A stretch of 64,000 nt of DNA, taken from positions 20,087-84,086 of the forward strand of contig DFLI01000106.1 of assembly GCA_002373715.1 (NCBI GenBank), written 5' to 3'. Below the pieces are notes generated by a model, which saw only the letters and a program-made list of their open reading frames with translations, made no database searches and had not been told where the DNA came from. The stretch's first letter is position 1, and each line of letters opens with the position of its first letter. Position numbers and translations under genes: made by a program. Shown one piece after another: positions 41,561 to 50,813 of this stretch. The DNA comes from Bacteroidales bacterium UBA3623 (GTDB lineage Bacteria; Bacteroidota; Bacteroidia; Bacteroidales; UBA932).

Positions 41561-43529
41561 CATTCAAAATAAAGAGTATCAAGAGATTCTGGACATCCTC
41601 CAGACGGTGGAAATGGCGGAAATCCGCCTGGACCGCTGCGCCCTGGAAGACGAAGAGATGGAGGAACTGTTTGCCGATTCCGACGTACCCCTGGTGGCCA
41701 CTTGCCGCCTGGAGGAAGAGTCGGAAGCTCCGGATATCCTGGAGAGGGCCATCCAGGCCGGCGCCAAGTATGTGGATCTGGAAATGGAGGCCCCCGCCGC
41801 CGTGGGGCGCCGCATTCGCGAGGCCTGCCGCGCCGCCGGAACCGTGCTCATCCGCTCCTACCATAATTATGAAGAAACGCCCTCTCTTCCCGTGCTGCAA
41901 TCCCTGGTGGAAAGGGCCCGCAGCTTTGGCGGAGAGGTGGTGAAAATAGTCACTACGGCCCACTCTAAGGCCGATAATGAAACCGTCGCCGCCCTCTATC
42001 AGGAGGCCCAGCCCGGCACCTTGGTGGCCTTTTGCATGGGTGAAGAAGGCCGGCCCTCGCGCCTGGAAGCGCTTAAAAAGGGCGCGCCTTTTACCTACGC
42101 CTGTCTTAGCGAAGAAGAGGCTACAGCTCCCGGCCAGTGGACGGCGGAGGCCATGCAGGAAGCCGTGTACAAGGACTTCCGCTTTGTGAAGGCATCGGCC
42201 CTTCCCATGCCCTCCTCCAAGAGTTTTGCCCAGCGGGCCATTGTGGCGGCCGCCTTGGCCGAAGGAACCTCTCACTTAAGCGGTTATACTCCTTGCGGAG
42301 ACAACGAGAGCGCAATTGCCGCTTCCAAGGCCCTGGGAGCCCGAATTGAGGCAAAAGGTAACAATCTTGTTATCACCGGTATCGGCGCACAACCCGGCTG
42401 CCTGAAGCTGGCCGAATTGCACACCGGAGAGTCCGGTTTTCTCACTCGTCTCATAATTCCGCTGCTGGCCACCCTGTCGGAAGAGCCGGTGCGGGTAACG
42501 GGAGAAAAAACCCTGCTGCAGCGCCCTCTATCCAGCGCTCACGACATTATGGCGGCGTTTGGCGTACGACTCTACCCCGAAAGTAACAAAAATGTTAACG
42601 ACGATAGGAAGGTAGATTGCTACCTCCCCCTGAAGGTGGCCGGTCCGCTCATCCCCGGCAGGGCAGATGTTTCCGGCAAAGGCGGCTCTCAACTTATTTC
42701 CGGTCTGCTGGCGGCACTGCCGCTGTGCGAGGGGAAATCGGCCCTCTACGTGCATGAGCCGCGGAGCATTCCTTATCTGTTCATTACGGTGGATGTGCTC
42801 AAGAAGTTTGGCATCCGGATGGGCTCCGAAATGGAAGGAGACGAGGATTTCCTGGAAACCCAGGACTGGAGCCTTTGCACGGGCATCAACTTCCATATAA
42901 AAGGCGGCCAGCACTATCAGGCGGCCGATTTTGCCATAGAGGCAGACTGGTCTGGAGCCGCACCCTTCCTGGTGGCGGGCGCCGTATTCGGAGACGTGGA
43001 GGTGGAAGGCCTGGACACCGAAAGCCTGCAGGCCGATATTTCCATCATGGATATCCTGATGGAGGCCGGCGCCAGCATGTCTCAACTGGACAGCCCCAAT
43101 GGCCCCATCCACGTGCGCCGCGCCCCACTGAGCCCCTTCCAGGCAGACCTCAACAACTGTCCGGACCTCTTCCCCATAGTGGCCGTTCTGGCGGCTTTCT
43201 GCCCCGGCGTAACGCGCCTGCAGGGCGTTGAGCGGCTCCGCCACAAAGAAACCGACCGCGCCAGCGCCATTTCCGCCATGCTGCAGCAAATGGGCGTTCC
43301 GGTGAGCATAGAAGAAGACGAAATGACCATTGAGGGCATGGGGCTTACCCAGCGCATCCTCACGGGACAGCTCCTGAAAGGCGGCAAGTTTGTCTCCTAC
43401 GGAGACCACCGCATGGTGATGGCTCTGAAGGTGGCCGCCCTGGGCGCCTCCGAACCGGTTATCATTGACGACGAGGCCTGCGTGGCCAAGTCCTTCCCCC
43501 AATTCCTTGAACTGTTTAACGAGTTATGA
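41547..43529 (+). CDS. Fused type I 3-dehydroquinate dehydratase / EPSP synthase
   Basis: 660 residues with two enzymes of the shikimate pathway. Residues 1-205 are AroD type I: EIRLDR (25-30), catalytic His106 in RSYHNYEE, Schiff-base Lys133 in GGEVVKIVTTAHS, and the end YACLSEEEATAPGQ. Residues about 213-660 are AroA: PMPSSKSFAQRAIVAAALAEG (in part, S-K-S at 223-226), GESGFLTRL, SGKGGSQLISGLLAAL, NGPIHVRR, HKETDRASAI and GDHRMVMALKVAALGA. All main EPSP synthase motifs remain. The joined order (dehydratase then EPSPS) skips the shikimate dehydrogenase and kinase steps, whose genes are not in the window. It overlaps aroB by 14 nt and aroC by 4 nt. Confidence 0.95.
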   Translation: MICVSIQNKEYQEILDILQTVEMAEIRLDRCALEDEEMEELFADSDVPLVATCRLEEESEAPDILERAIQAGAKYVDLEMEAPAAVGRRIREACRAAGTVLIRSYHNYEETPSLPVLQSLVERARSFGGEVVKIVTTAHSKADNETVAALYQEAQPGTLVAFCMGEEGRPSRLEALKKGAPFTYACLSEEEATAPGQWTAEAMQEAVYKDFRFVKASALPMPSSKSFAQRAIVAAALAEGTSHLSGYTPCGDNESAIAASKALGARIEAKGNNLVITGIGAQPGCLKLAELHTGESGFLTRLIIPLLATLSEEPVRVTGEKTLLQRPLSSAHDIMAAFGVRLYPESNKNVNDDRKVDCYLPLKVAGPLIPGRADVSGKGGSQLISGLLAALPLCEGKSALYVHEPRSIPYLFITVDVLKKFGIRMGSEMEGDEDFLETQDWSLCTGINFHIKGGQHYQAADFAIEADWSGAAPFLVAGAVFGDVEVEGLDTESLQADISIMDILMEAGASMSQLDSPNGPIHVRRAPLSPFQADLNNCPDLFPIVAVLAAFCPGVTRLQGVERLRHKETDRASAISAMLQQMGVPVSIEEDEMTIEGMGLTQRILTGQLLKGGKFVSYGDHRMVMALKVAALGASEPVIIDDEACVAKSFPQFLELFNEL

Positions 43530-44605
43530 ACACTTTTGGCAATAAATTCAGAGTAAGCATCTTTGGCGAGTCCCACGGCCCCCGCATCGGCGTTACCTTG
43601 GACGGCGTTCTGCCCGGCATTTCCCTTACGGAAGCCGATTTTGTGCAGGACCTGGCCCGTCGCAAGGCCGGCGCCCTGGGCACCACTCCCCGCCTGGAGG
43701 CCGATGAACCGGAGATTGTATCCGGCGTGTTTGAGGGCAAAACCACCGGCGCCCCGCTCACCATCCTCTTCAAGAACGAGAACACCCGCAGCGAAGACTA
43801 CGAGCAGTTCCGGAAGAACCCCCGTCCCGGCCATGCCGATTTCACGGCTAACCTCAAGTACGGCGGCTTTAACGACCCCCGCGGCGGCGGCCATTTCAGC
43901 GGCCGGCTCACGCTGGGCGTGGTGGCGGCAGGCGTTGTGGCCAAGAAGATGCTCTATTTTGCCAAGTTCCACGCTCAGCTGGTGGCCGTTGGAGGCATCA
44001 AAGAGGCCGATCAATGGCCCGAGGCCCTCAAGGCTGCGCAGGCCGAGGGAGACTCCCTGGGCGGCGTGGTGGAATGCACCGTGGAAGGGCTTCCCATCGG
44101 CCTGGGAGAACCATTCTGGAACAGTGTGGAAAGCCAGATGGCCCATGCCATCTTTGCCATTCCCGGCGTGCGGGGAATTGAATTTGGGGACGGTTTTGCG
44201 GCCAGCGCCATGAAAGGATCCGAGCACAACGACCCCTTCCCGGAACACAAGTGCCATCACGATGACCCGGATCATCAGTGCTGTCACGGAGAGCATGAAG
44301 AAGGGCACGAATGTGATTGCCATCATGAAGAGGGCCACGAATGCGGCTGCCACGGAGAACACGAGGAGGGACACCACTGCTGTGGCCGCCACAAGCACAT
44401 CCAGCCTCCTATCACCAATCACGCCGGCGGCGTGAACGGCGGCATTACCAACGGCAATCCCGTGGTGTTCCGCGTAGCGTTTAAACCCACCGCCAGCATT
44501 GCCAAGGCCGGCATTCCCGGCCGCCACGACGTGTGCTTTGCCCTGCGCACTCCCGTCATTGTGGAGGCCATGGCCGCTATTGTGTTAGTGGATTTAGCTC
44601 TGTAA
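43526..44605 (+). CDS. aroC: Chorismate synthase with a His/Cys-rich insertion
   Basis: 359 residues. Converts EPSP to chorismate using reduced FMN. Family motifs: GESHGPRIGVTLDGVLPG (14-31), NPRPGHADFTANLKYG, DPRGGGHFSGRLT (117-129), GRGIEFGDGF-type VRGIEFGDGFAASAMKGSEHNDPF, then TNHAGGVNGGITNG (297-310), FKPTASI and the C-terminal GRHDVCFALRTPVIVEAMAAIVLVDLAL (in parts). Between GSEHND and TNHAGG, normally about 10-20 residues, lies an insertion (about 238-294) with 16 His and 9 Cys in residues 241-291, built from repeats of G-H-E-C and C-H-x-E-H-E-E-G. It is a probable metal-binding loop next to the active site. The gene overlaps the convergent tolC-like gene by 12 nt. Confidence 0.95.
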   Translation: MNTFGNKFRVSIFGESHGPRIGVTLDGVLPGISLTEADFVQDLARRKAGALGTTPRLEADEPEIVSGVFEGKTTGAPLTILFKNENTRSEDYEQFRKNPRPGHADFTANLKYGGFNDPRGGGHFSGRLTLGVVAAGVVAKKMLYFAKFHAQLVAVGGIKEADQWPEALKAAQAEGDSLGGVVECTVEGLPIGLGEPFWNSVESQMAHAIFAIPGVRGIEFGDGFAASAMKGSEHNDPFPEHKCHHDDPDHQCCHGEHEEGHECDCHHEEGHECGCHGEHEEGHHCCGRHKHIQPPITNHAGGVNGGITNGNPVVFRVAFKPTASIAKAGIPGRHDVCFALRTPVIVEAMAAIVLVDLAL

Positions 44606-45940
44606 GGCCTGATAGGCTCTGAGGGCTTTGCGATAGGCTATGCGGCGGGAGAGAAGATTTTCCCGCGCAGTGTTTACTTCCAGCGAGACACGCATCAGTT
44701 CCGAGGCCGTAATGCGGCCGGCGGCATACTGGGTGCGCATCTGGGCCAGCAGCTGAGTGGCCACCTCTACTGCATCGGCCGTAACCTGCATCTGGTTCCA
44801 GGCCGACTCCATTTCCAGGCGCAGCTTTCCTTCCAGAAGCTGGAGCTTTTCCTGCAGGTATTCCGCATCCAGGGCGGCCTGTTTTACCTGGTAATCGTAG
44901 CGCTTGGAACGTTGCAGCGCTTTTCCCATGTCGGTTATGGGAATCTGGAGCGTGGCAAAAACCACCCCGTTGAAACGGCCGGGACGCGGCCGGGAAAGGG
45001 CCGTGTATCCATACATGCCGCCTATAGCCACTTGGGGCAACAGTTCCCCTACCGCCATCTTCTTCTGCAATTTGGTGGCCTCTACCTGCATATCCAGCAG
45101 GCGGAACTGAGGCGTAGCAGAAACGTCCGGTCTCAGAATCTCTGTCGGGGAAGGAAGGTCTTCCAGACTTTCCGACAACTCTATGGAAGAAAGATCCTGA
45201 TATCGGTAAGGATAGCCGATTTCCGAGAAAAGATCCATTTTGGCGAGGGCCAGGCCGCCTTCCAACATGTATCGGCCCGCCTCCAGCTCTCCTTTTTTCA
45301 GGCGCAGCTGCAGGAGGTCTGTCTCCAGGGCCAACCCAGCCTCAACGGCAGAAGAGAGGTCCTTGTCCAGGGAGGAGAGAAAATCGGCCGTTTGGTTCAG
45401 GATGGCCCGTTTTTCCTGCAGCGCCACAATGCGCCAGTACTTGTTTTCCACGCTGTCCCGGAGCGTCGTGCGGGCAAGGGAATCTTGAAGGACGGCGGCA
45501 TCGGCCCCCAGCCTGGCCAGGCGGTTGCCGTTAATGATGCGCCCGCCGGCAAAGAGGGGCTGAATCACAGAAACAGAGCTTCCCCACCCGCTGCGGAACG
45601 CGTCGTAGTAGGGTTTTACGCCGTTCTGATAGGCCCAGTCCGTTATTTCCGAGCGAAGGACATTGGCTGCGTCGGAATTGCCCAGTACGTCCCGGAGCGT
45701 AAGGTGCAGAAGCGGGTTAAGGGCGTCGTAGCCAAAGGCCGTAACGGACACGCGGGGGAAGTATTCCCAGAGGGCTTCGTTCCGCTGTGCGCGGGCCATG
45801 TCAACCGACAGCGACGAGCGGCGGGACTGATACCCGTTTTCACTGGCCATCGAGAGGCATTCTTCCAGACTCAGAGACTGAGCCGCCGCACTCAGCGGCA
45901 GCCAGGCAAGCAGGACGGTGATTAGCAAACGGGATTTCAT
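44594..45940 (-). CDS. TolC-family outer-membrane efflux protein
   Basis: 448 residues from MKSRLLITVLLAWLPLSAAAQSLS, a normal signal peptide; the longer frame upstream lies inside the RND gene and is rejected. The OEP repeats are recognisable: LSLEECLSMASENGYQSRRS at the start, a first coiled-coil half, and the second half ending AAGRITASELMRVSLEVNTARENLLSRRIAYRKALRAYQAL (in part). It forms the outer-membrane duct for the RND pump. The ATG overlaps the RND stop by 4 nt. Last gene of the efflux operon, converging with aroC. Confidence 0.92.
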   Translation of the reverse strand: MKSRLLITVLLAWLPLSAAAQSLSLEECLSMASENGYQSRRSSLSVDMARAQRNEALWEYFPRVSVTAFGYDALNPLLHLTLRDVLGNSDAANVLRSEITDWAYQNGVKPYYDAFRSGWGSSVSVIQPLFAGGRIINGNRLARLGADAAVLQDSLARTTLRDSVENKYWRIVALQEKRAILNQTADFLSSLDKDLSSAVEAGLALETDLLQLRLKKGELEAGRYMLEGGLALAKMDLFSEIGYPYRYQDLSSIELSESLEDLPSPTEILRPDVSATPQFRLLDMQVEATKLQKKMAVGELLPQVAIGGMYGYTALSRPRPGRFNGVVFATLQIPITDMGKALQRSKRYDYQVKQAALDAEYLQEKLQLLEGKLRLEMESAWNQMQVTADAVEVATQLLAQMRTQYAAGRITASELMRVSLEVNTARENLLSRRIAYRKALRAYQALQS

Positions 45941-48900
45941 TTCTTGCGGGAATTTTTGAACAGTTGCCAGTAGGACACCGGCATCACCAGGGTGATGAGG
46001 AAGATGGTGAGCAAGGTTCCAAAGCAGATAACCACGCCCATGGGCATCCACAGGAGGTCTCCGCTCAGAATCATGGGGAGAACGCCCAGCGCGGTGGTAC
46101 AGGACGTCAGGAAAATAGGGCGCATGCGCCGCTGTCCGGCGTGAAGCGCGGCATCGTGCACACTTTCTCCGCCTTCGGAGCGGGCATCTTCGGCATACTC
46201 GAACATGAGGATACCGTTACGCACAATGATACCCACCAGCGAGATAAGTCCCAGGGCGGCCGTAATGGAAAAATCCAGGCGGAAAAGCCACAGGCCGAAG
46301 GAGGCCCCGAACAGGCACAGCAGGCTGAGGGCCATGGTAAGGGCGGCAATACTGGCCTTGCGGAAGTGGATGAGCAGGAAGAAAAACAGCACCAGGCAGG
46401 CCGCCAGGAAAGAATAGATAATCTGCGGAGCCACAAAACGGTTCATGGAGGACAGGCCTTGATACTCAACCTCTACATCCGGAGGCAGCGTAGGAATAAT
46501 CTCTTGATCCATAAACGCCCGAAGCTTATCCTCCACCGCCGGCTGGCTGGCTCCCACCTTCAGGTCGCAACTTATGTTCACAGACCTTCTGCCATTCTGC
46601 CGATACAAGCTGGAAAGGGCCCAATCGGGTTCCAGCGAAGCCACACGGCGAAGGGGCACATTCACTCCGGGAATGCCGGTGGCCACCATGGCGTCTGAAA
46701 GGTCTTCATAATCTTCTCCCAAAGTGGAATACAGATTCACCGGAAGGGGATGTTCTCCTTCCCAGAGGGTAGCCAGGGTCTGGCCTCCGGTGATAGTGGC
46801 CAGATTGAGGGAAAGAATCCCCTTGGAAACGCCCAGGCGGGAAGCCTCGTCGGCGTTAAGCACCACGTTCAGGGACGGGGAATAATCGTCCGTTTCGCTG
46901 TGTACCCACTGTGTCTCGGTATTCAGGGAAGAAAGGAAGGCCGATATTTTTTGCGCCGGTTCCAGCAGGGCCTCGCGGTCTTCCCCCTTCAAGCACACCG
47001 ACACCGGGGCCGGAACCACCTGGTAATCCATTTGCTTGAAGTGGATACGGGTGTCGGGGAACAGGTGCTCATATTCTTCCGTGAATTCCTGCAGCACTTC
47101 TATCGTGGCCAAATTGGAAACCGTACGGACAATAATCTGCACCGTCTGCGGCGAAGGCATCACCGGAGCGTAGGTGGCCACGAAGCGCGGCGCGGAAACG
47201 CCGGTAAAGGAGGTGGCCGATACCACACGAGGGTCTTCCAGCATGAGGTTTACCAGAGAATCCGCCCTTGTGGCTGTTGTGGCCACGTTGGTGCCGGCCT
47301 GGGAGTACATTTCCACCACAAAGGAGTCTCGGGCGGCCTTGGGCATCATCTGAATGTGAATGCGGGAGAACATGAAAATGCCCAGCGCCACGGTTAATAC
47401 TCCTCCAGTAAGGGTGAGATACGGATGACGGAAACACCAGGCCAGGCAGCCCTCGTAGAAGCGCTGCAAAAGGGCAAAAAAGCGCTCCTGTCCCCGTACA
47501 ATGAAGTTCTTTTTCTGCCCTTGCCCGGGCGGAAGGATAAACTTCACTTCCAGGGACGGAACCACCGTCACCGCATAGAAGAGTGAAGTCATCAGGGCAA
47601 TGAGAACCACCCAGGGAAACAGCTCTACAAAATCTCCCAGATAACCCGTAATCAAGACTTCGATGGGGAAGAACATGAGGCTGATGGCCAGGGTGGCCAT
47701 GAGGGTGGGCGTAAACAGTTCCCGGGCGCTCTTGGCCGCGGCATCCACCCCGTGGAAGCCTTTGGCGGTCTGGGTCATGTAGCCGTCCATGGTAATGATG
47801 GAATCGTCCACAATCATGCCCAGGGTGGTAATAAGTGCGGCCAGGGTAACCGTATTCAAGGACATGCCGGTGAGGGACATCACGGCAATGGCAATGGCAA
47901 TGCAAACCGGCACCCCCGAGCTGGCAATGAGGGCCGACCGCAGGGGAAACAGCATGAGCATCACAAAAATCACCACCAGCATGGAAATAAGGAGGTCTCG
48001 GAGGAAACTCCAGACGCTGGTTTTCACCACATGGGGCTGGTCGCTTACACGGATGATGCCCACATCCTCCGGAACGCTTTGCCGGAACTCCTGCAGCACT
48101 TTCTCTACCTCTTCCCCATAGGCCACAATGTCGTGGTCCGGAAGCATTTCCAGATTAATGATAAGGCACGGGGTGGCGTTGAATGACACATACTGGGAAG
48201 GCTCCTTGTAGCGGCGCTCTACCTGAGCCACGTCTCTGAGCCTTACCACCGCGCCGCTAGGGTCTGAATACACTATGCGGCTGGCCACTTCTTCTTCACT
48301 TCCCACGCCGCCCTGAACACTGATCCGTTCACTGCTGCCGCCATGGACGAAAGAGCCGGCGGGCAGATTGATGGAACCAGTCTGATAATCCAGCAGCAGG
48401 GCCGCAGGGCTTATTCCGTAGGCCGACAGGCGGTCCCGGTCCAGGGTAATAGCTATCTCTTCCTGCTGACTGCCCATAACCGTGGCCTTGGCCGTTTCGG
48501 GAATGTCTCTAAGCCGGCGACAGAGGTCTTTGGCATAGTCTTCCAACTCCCGGTATCCCCTGTCCGGAGACTGAAGGGCCAACAGGAGGGAACTGGTAGA
48601 GGAAAAATCGTCAAGGGCGGCTATGGCAAGCACTCCGGTAGGAAGGCTTAGGCGCTGGGCATCCAGGCCCAGTTTGATTTTGGACCAAATCTCGTCTTTT
48701 CGGGTTTGCGGGATGTTATCCAGAAGGTCTATGTACAGATAGCAATAGCCGTCCGTACAGGTGGCCGTAGAATTCTTACGGTTTACTTCCGGGAAGGTGA
48801 ATAGGAACTCTTCCAGGGGAATGGCAAGCTGCTCTTCCACCTCCTGGGCAGAGGCCCCCGGGTACACACCCACTACCAGGCCCTGCTTGATATGGAAGGT

Positions 48901-49047
48901 GGGGAATTCGTCCTTGTTCATTCTCTTGAGCCCCAGGGCTCCCAGCACAATAAACGCCGCCACAAGAACACCCACAAGCATCTGTTCCTGTACCGACCAC
49001 CGCACCCACGCGGCAATTCCTTTATTTCTGAGGCCTCCGAGGTCCAT
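45937..49047 (-). CDS. RND-family efflux transporter (HAE1/AcrB-like)
   Basis: 1036 residues with the 12-TM RND layout: TM1 near the N-terminus (EQMLVGVLVAAFIVLGALGL), large periplasmic loops, and the TM4-6 block with LALNTVTL-type MSLTGMSLNTVTLAALITTLGMIVDDSIITMDGY (in part; the Asp pair VDDS in TM4 is the proton relay). The second half carries SLVGIIVRNGILMFEYAEDARSEGG and RMRPIFLTSCTTALGVLPMI. HAE1 and heavy-metal branches are hard to separate by eye; the sequence favours HAE1-type drug/lipid export. It is coupled to the adaptor (1-nt overlap) and to tolC. Confidence 0.93.
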   Translation of the reverse strand: MDLGGLRNKGIAAWVRWSVQEQMLVGVLVAAFIVLGALGLKRMNKDEFPTFHIKQGLVVGVYPGASAQEVEEQLAIPLEEFLFTFPEVNRKNSTATCTDGYCYLYIDLLDNIPQTRKDEIWSKIKLGLDAQRLSLPTGVLAIAALDDFSSTSSLLLALQSPDRGYRELEDYAKDLCRRLRDIPETAKATVMGSQQEEIAITLDRDRLSAYGISPAALLLDYQTGSINLPAGSFVHGGSSERISVQGGVGSEEEVASRIVYSDPSGAVVRLRDVAQVERRYKEPSQYVSFNATPCLIINLEMLPDHDIVAYGEEVEKVLQEFRQSVPEDVGIIRVSDQPHVVKTSVWSFLRDLLISMLVVIFVMLMLFPLRSALIASSGVPVCIAIAIAVMSLTGMSLNTVTLAALITTLGMIVDDSIITMDGYMTQTAKGFHGVDAAAKSARELFTPTLMATLAISLMFFPIEVLITGYLGDFVELFPWVVLIALMTSLFYAVTVVPSLEVKFILPPGQGQKKNFIVRGQERFFALLQRFYEGCLAWCFRHPYLTLTGGVLTVALGIFMFSRIHIQMMPKAARDSFVVEMYSQAGTNVATTATRADSLVNLMLEDPRVVSATSFTGVSAPRFVATYAPVMPSPQTVQIIVRTVSNLATIEVLQEFTEEYEHLFPDTRIHFKQMDYQVVPAPVSVCLKGEDREALLEPAQKISAFLSSLNTETQWVHSETDDYSPSLNVVLNADEASRLGVSKGILSLNLATITGGQTLATLWEGEHPLPVNLYSTLGEDYEDLSDAMVATGIPGVNVPLRRVASLEPDWALSSLYRQNGRRSVNISCDLKVGASQPAVEDKLRAFMDQEIIPTLPPDVEVEYQGLSSMNRFVAPQIIYSFLAACLVLFFFLLIHFRKASIAALTMALSLLCLFGASFGLWLFRLDFSITAALGLISLVGIIVRNGILMFEYAEDARSEGGESVHDAALHAGQRRMRPIFLTSCTTALGVLPMILSGDLLWMPMGVVICFGTLLTIFLITLVMPVSYWQLFKNSRKK

Positions 49048-50087
49048 TATTCCGTTACCACTTTCACTTTAGCACCCACCGACACATTTCTGCGTCCTTC
49101 GGTTATTACCCGGTCTCCTTCGGCCAGGCCTTCGGTGACGCATACTCCGTTATGGGCGTAGCCATCCACCTGAATGTACTTTCTTTCTACAATGTCCGAG
49201 GCATCCACCGCCCAGACATAGCGGCCGTTCCTGTCTGTCATAACGGCCGATGAAGGGAGCACCAGGGCCTTTCGGCCGATATCTTTTCCCAAGGTTACCT
49301 TGCAAACCATGCCGGGCATCAGACCGGTCTGACGGCCGGACAGGGAGATGCTGCAGTCGTAGCTTCTGGAAAGAAGGGAGGCCGATATGCCTTTGGCCTC
49401 CAGCACGCCGTCAGCCTCCAATTCCAATGCGGGAACGCTCACCCGGGCTTTATCTCCCACCTGATAGGCCGAAAATTCGGTTTCGGGAAGGGCGAAGCTT
49501 ACGTGCAGGGCGTCCAGGTCTGTCAAGTGTACCACTGCTTCTGCGGGAAGAAGTTCCATTCCGGCAGAGGGACCAATTTTTTCTACCACGGCGTCGAAGG
49601 GCGCCTTCATGGTGCATTTTTCCAGGGCATCGCGGGCCGCAGACTCGGCGGCGCGGGCCTGCTCCAGCTGAGCCAACACTTTACGGTACTCAGCCTCCGT
49701 TACAGCGCCTCTGCCATAAACCATTTCCACCCGCTGGAAGCCATCTTCGGCCTGTTCCAGCGTAGCTTTGGCGGCCCGGTGGGCGCTTGCCAGGGTTTCC
49801 GACTCCATAACGGCCAATACTTGTCCTTTCCGCACAGGGCTGCCTTCCCTCACATTAATTTGGGTAAGGGTTCCGGCGGCCGGCGCCCGGAGAACGGCGC
49901 TACGGGTGCTTTCCACCGTACCCACGAAGCCGGCACCGCCCTCAACGGAGACCGAACGCACGGTCACCACTCGCACGGGAACAGGACCTTCCGCCGCCGG
50001 TTTCCGGTGGAGCAGGGATTCCTGTCCGGCGCACGCCACAGCCAGGGGCAGTAACAGAGCCAGGATTAATGAGTTGTTCTTATTCAT
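49047..50087 (-). CDS. RND efflux periplasmic adaptor (membrane fusion protein)
   Basis: 346 residues from MNKNNSLILALLLPLAVACAGQ; lipobox AVAC, so it is a lipid-anchored adaptor. Two lipoyl half-motifs (VLRAPAAGTLTQINVREGSPVRKGQVLAVM and CTMKAPFDAVVEKIGPSAGMEL, in part) flank an alpha-helical hairpin (about 95-150), followed by beta-barrel and membrane-proximal domains. It links the RND pump to TolC. The upstream extension of the frame overlaps the preceding gene and lacks a signal peptide. Confidence 0.93.
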   Translation of the reverse strand: MNKNNSLILALLLPLAVACAGQESLLHRKPAAEGPVPVRVVTVRSVSVEGGAGFVGTVESTRSAVLRAPAAGTLTQINVREGSPVRKGQVLAVMESETLASAHRAAKATLEQAEDGFQRVEMVYGRGAVTEAEYRKVLAQLEQARAAESAARDALEKCTMKAPFDAVVEKIGPSAGMELLPAEAVVHLTDLDALHVSFALPETEFSAYQVGDKARVSVPALELEADGVLEAKGISASLLSRSYDCSISLSGRQTGLMPGMVCKVTLGKDIGRKALVLPSSAVMTDRNGRYVWAVDASDIVERKYIQVDGYAHNGVCVTEGLAEGDRVITEGRRNVSVGAKVKVVTE

Positions 50088-50688
50088 TCTCGGTGGCGAT
50101 GCAAGAGATTTCACTTCGGGTAACGACGCCTTCCATGCCGTCGAAGGTGTATTTTCCGGCGTAGTCCAGGTTGAACAGCACCATATTCTCATAACGCGTA
50201 CCCCTGCCGCTGACTTCCCAGTAGCAGTGGTCGCTCAGGCCCACTTTGCACTCTGAGCTCACGGCCACCCGCTGCCGGGCCGGGGCCAGGACCAGCGTAT
50301 TGTTCTCCACGGTGGCGTCCAGCACCAGCGGGTCTCCTCCGGTGATGTTCATGGTTACCTTCATCTGGTTTCCCCCGGTTTCCAGAATATGCATCTGGCC
50401 GCTTTCGGCCACCATGTGCCTGATGACCGTAGTATCACGGCTGCCGATGGTGTCGTTCTGGACATGATAGATGAATGTGGTGTCCCGGAAAACGATGGGG
50501 CCCAGGGGGATAACATGGACAATGGTGTCTGTCTTCACGGTGTCCAGCACCACCTGATAGATTTGTCCCGTAATTTCCACGGTGCCACCCGTCTTGAAAG
50601 AATAATAGCCGCCGAACTGCTGGGGACCCGTTTTGGTGCAGGCCCACAACGCCATTAGCGCAGCTACTATGGAAAAAATTCTTTTCAT
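50080..50688 (-). CDS. Lipoprotein of unknown function leading the efflux operon
   Basis: 202 residues from MKRIFSIVAALMALWACTKTG (lipobox LWAC, Cys17). The mature part is almost all beta-strand with paired Thr-Asp-Thr repeats (VLDTVKTDTIVHVIPLGPIVFRDTTF in part), a lipocalin-like or META-like small sandwich in appearance. I do not recognise a family. It overlaps the adaptor gene by 8 nt and is the first gene of the operon, so it may chaperone or sense the pump's substrate; this is inference from position. The promoter -7 element TACCTTTG lies 18 nt before the ATG. Confidence 0.7.
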   Translation of the reverse strand: MKRIFSIVAALMALWACTKTGPQQFGGYYSFKTGGTVEITGQIYQVVLDTVKTDTIVHVIPLGPIVFRDTTFIYHVQNDTIGSRDTTVIRHMVAESGQMHILETGGNQMKVTMNITGGDPLVLDATVENNTLVLAPARQRVAVSSECKVGLSDHCYWEVSGRGTRYENMVLFNLDYAGKYTFDGMEGVVTRSEISCIATENE

Positions 50689-50706
50689 CTGACAATGTTT
50701 TGTTAG

Positions 50707-50714
50707 CAAAGGTA
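50707..50714 (-). promoter_or_regulatory. -7 element of the efflux operon
   Basis: Minus strand TACCTTTG, 18 nt before the lipoprotein ATG at 50688; no consensus -33, so it may need an activator. Confidence 0.45.
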
Positions 50715-50787
50715 ACCATTTTCAATGAAAAAAGCATTTCCCTATGTCCTTGATGTTAAGCGGCCCCCTATTTTTTGCCAAAATTCG

Positions 50788-50795
50788 TATCTTTG
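50788..50795 (+). promoter_or_regulatory. -7 element of the small outer-membrane protein gene
   Basis: TATCTTTG, 18 nt before ATG 50814, divergent from the efflux promoter. Confidence 0.5.
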
Positions 50796-50813
50796 TGAAA
50801 AGATGTAATGACT

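Noticed and set aside
44212..44410. Frameshift or assembly artefact as an explanation for the His/Cys region in aroC
   Set aside because: The frame stays open and the conserved motifs resume exactly in frame afterwards (TNHAGG, GGITNG, FKPTASI), so it reads as a genuine in-frame insertion, though re-sequencing of the repeat would settle it.
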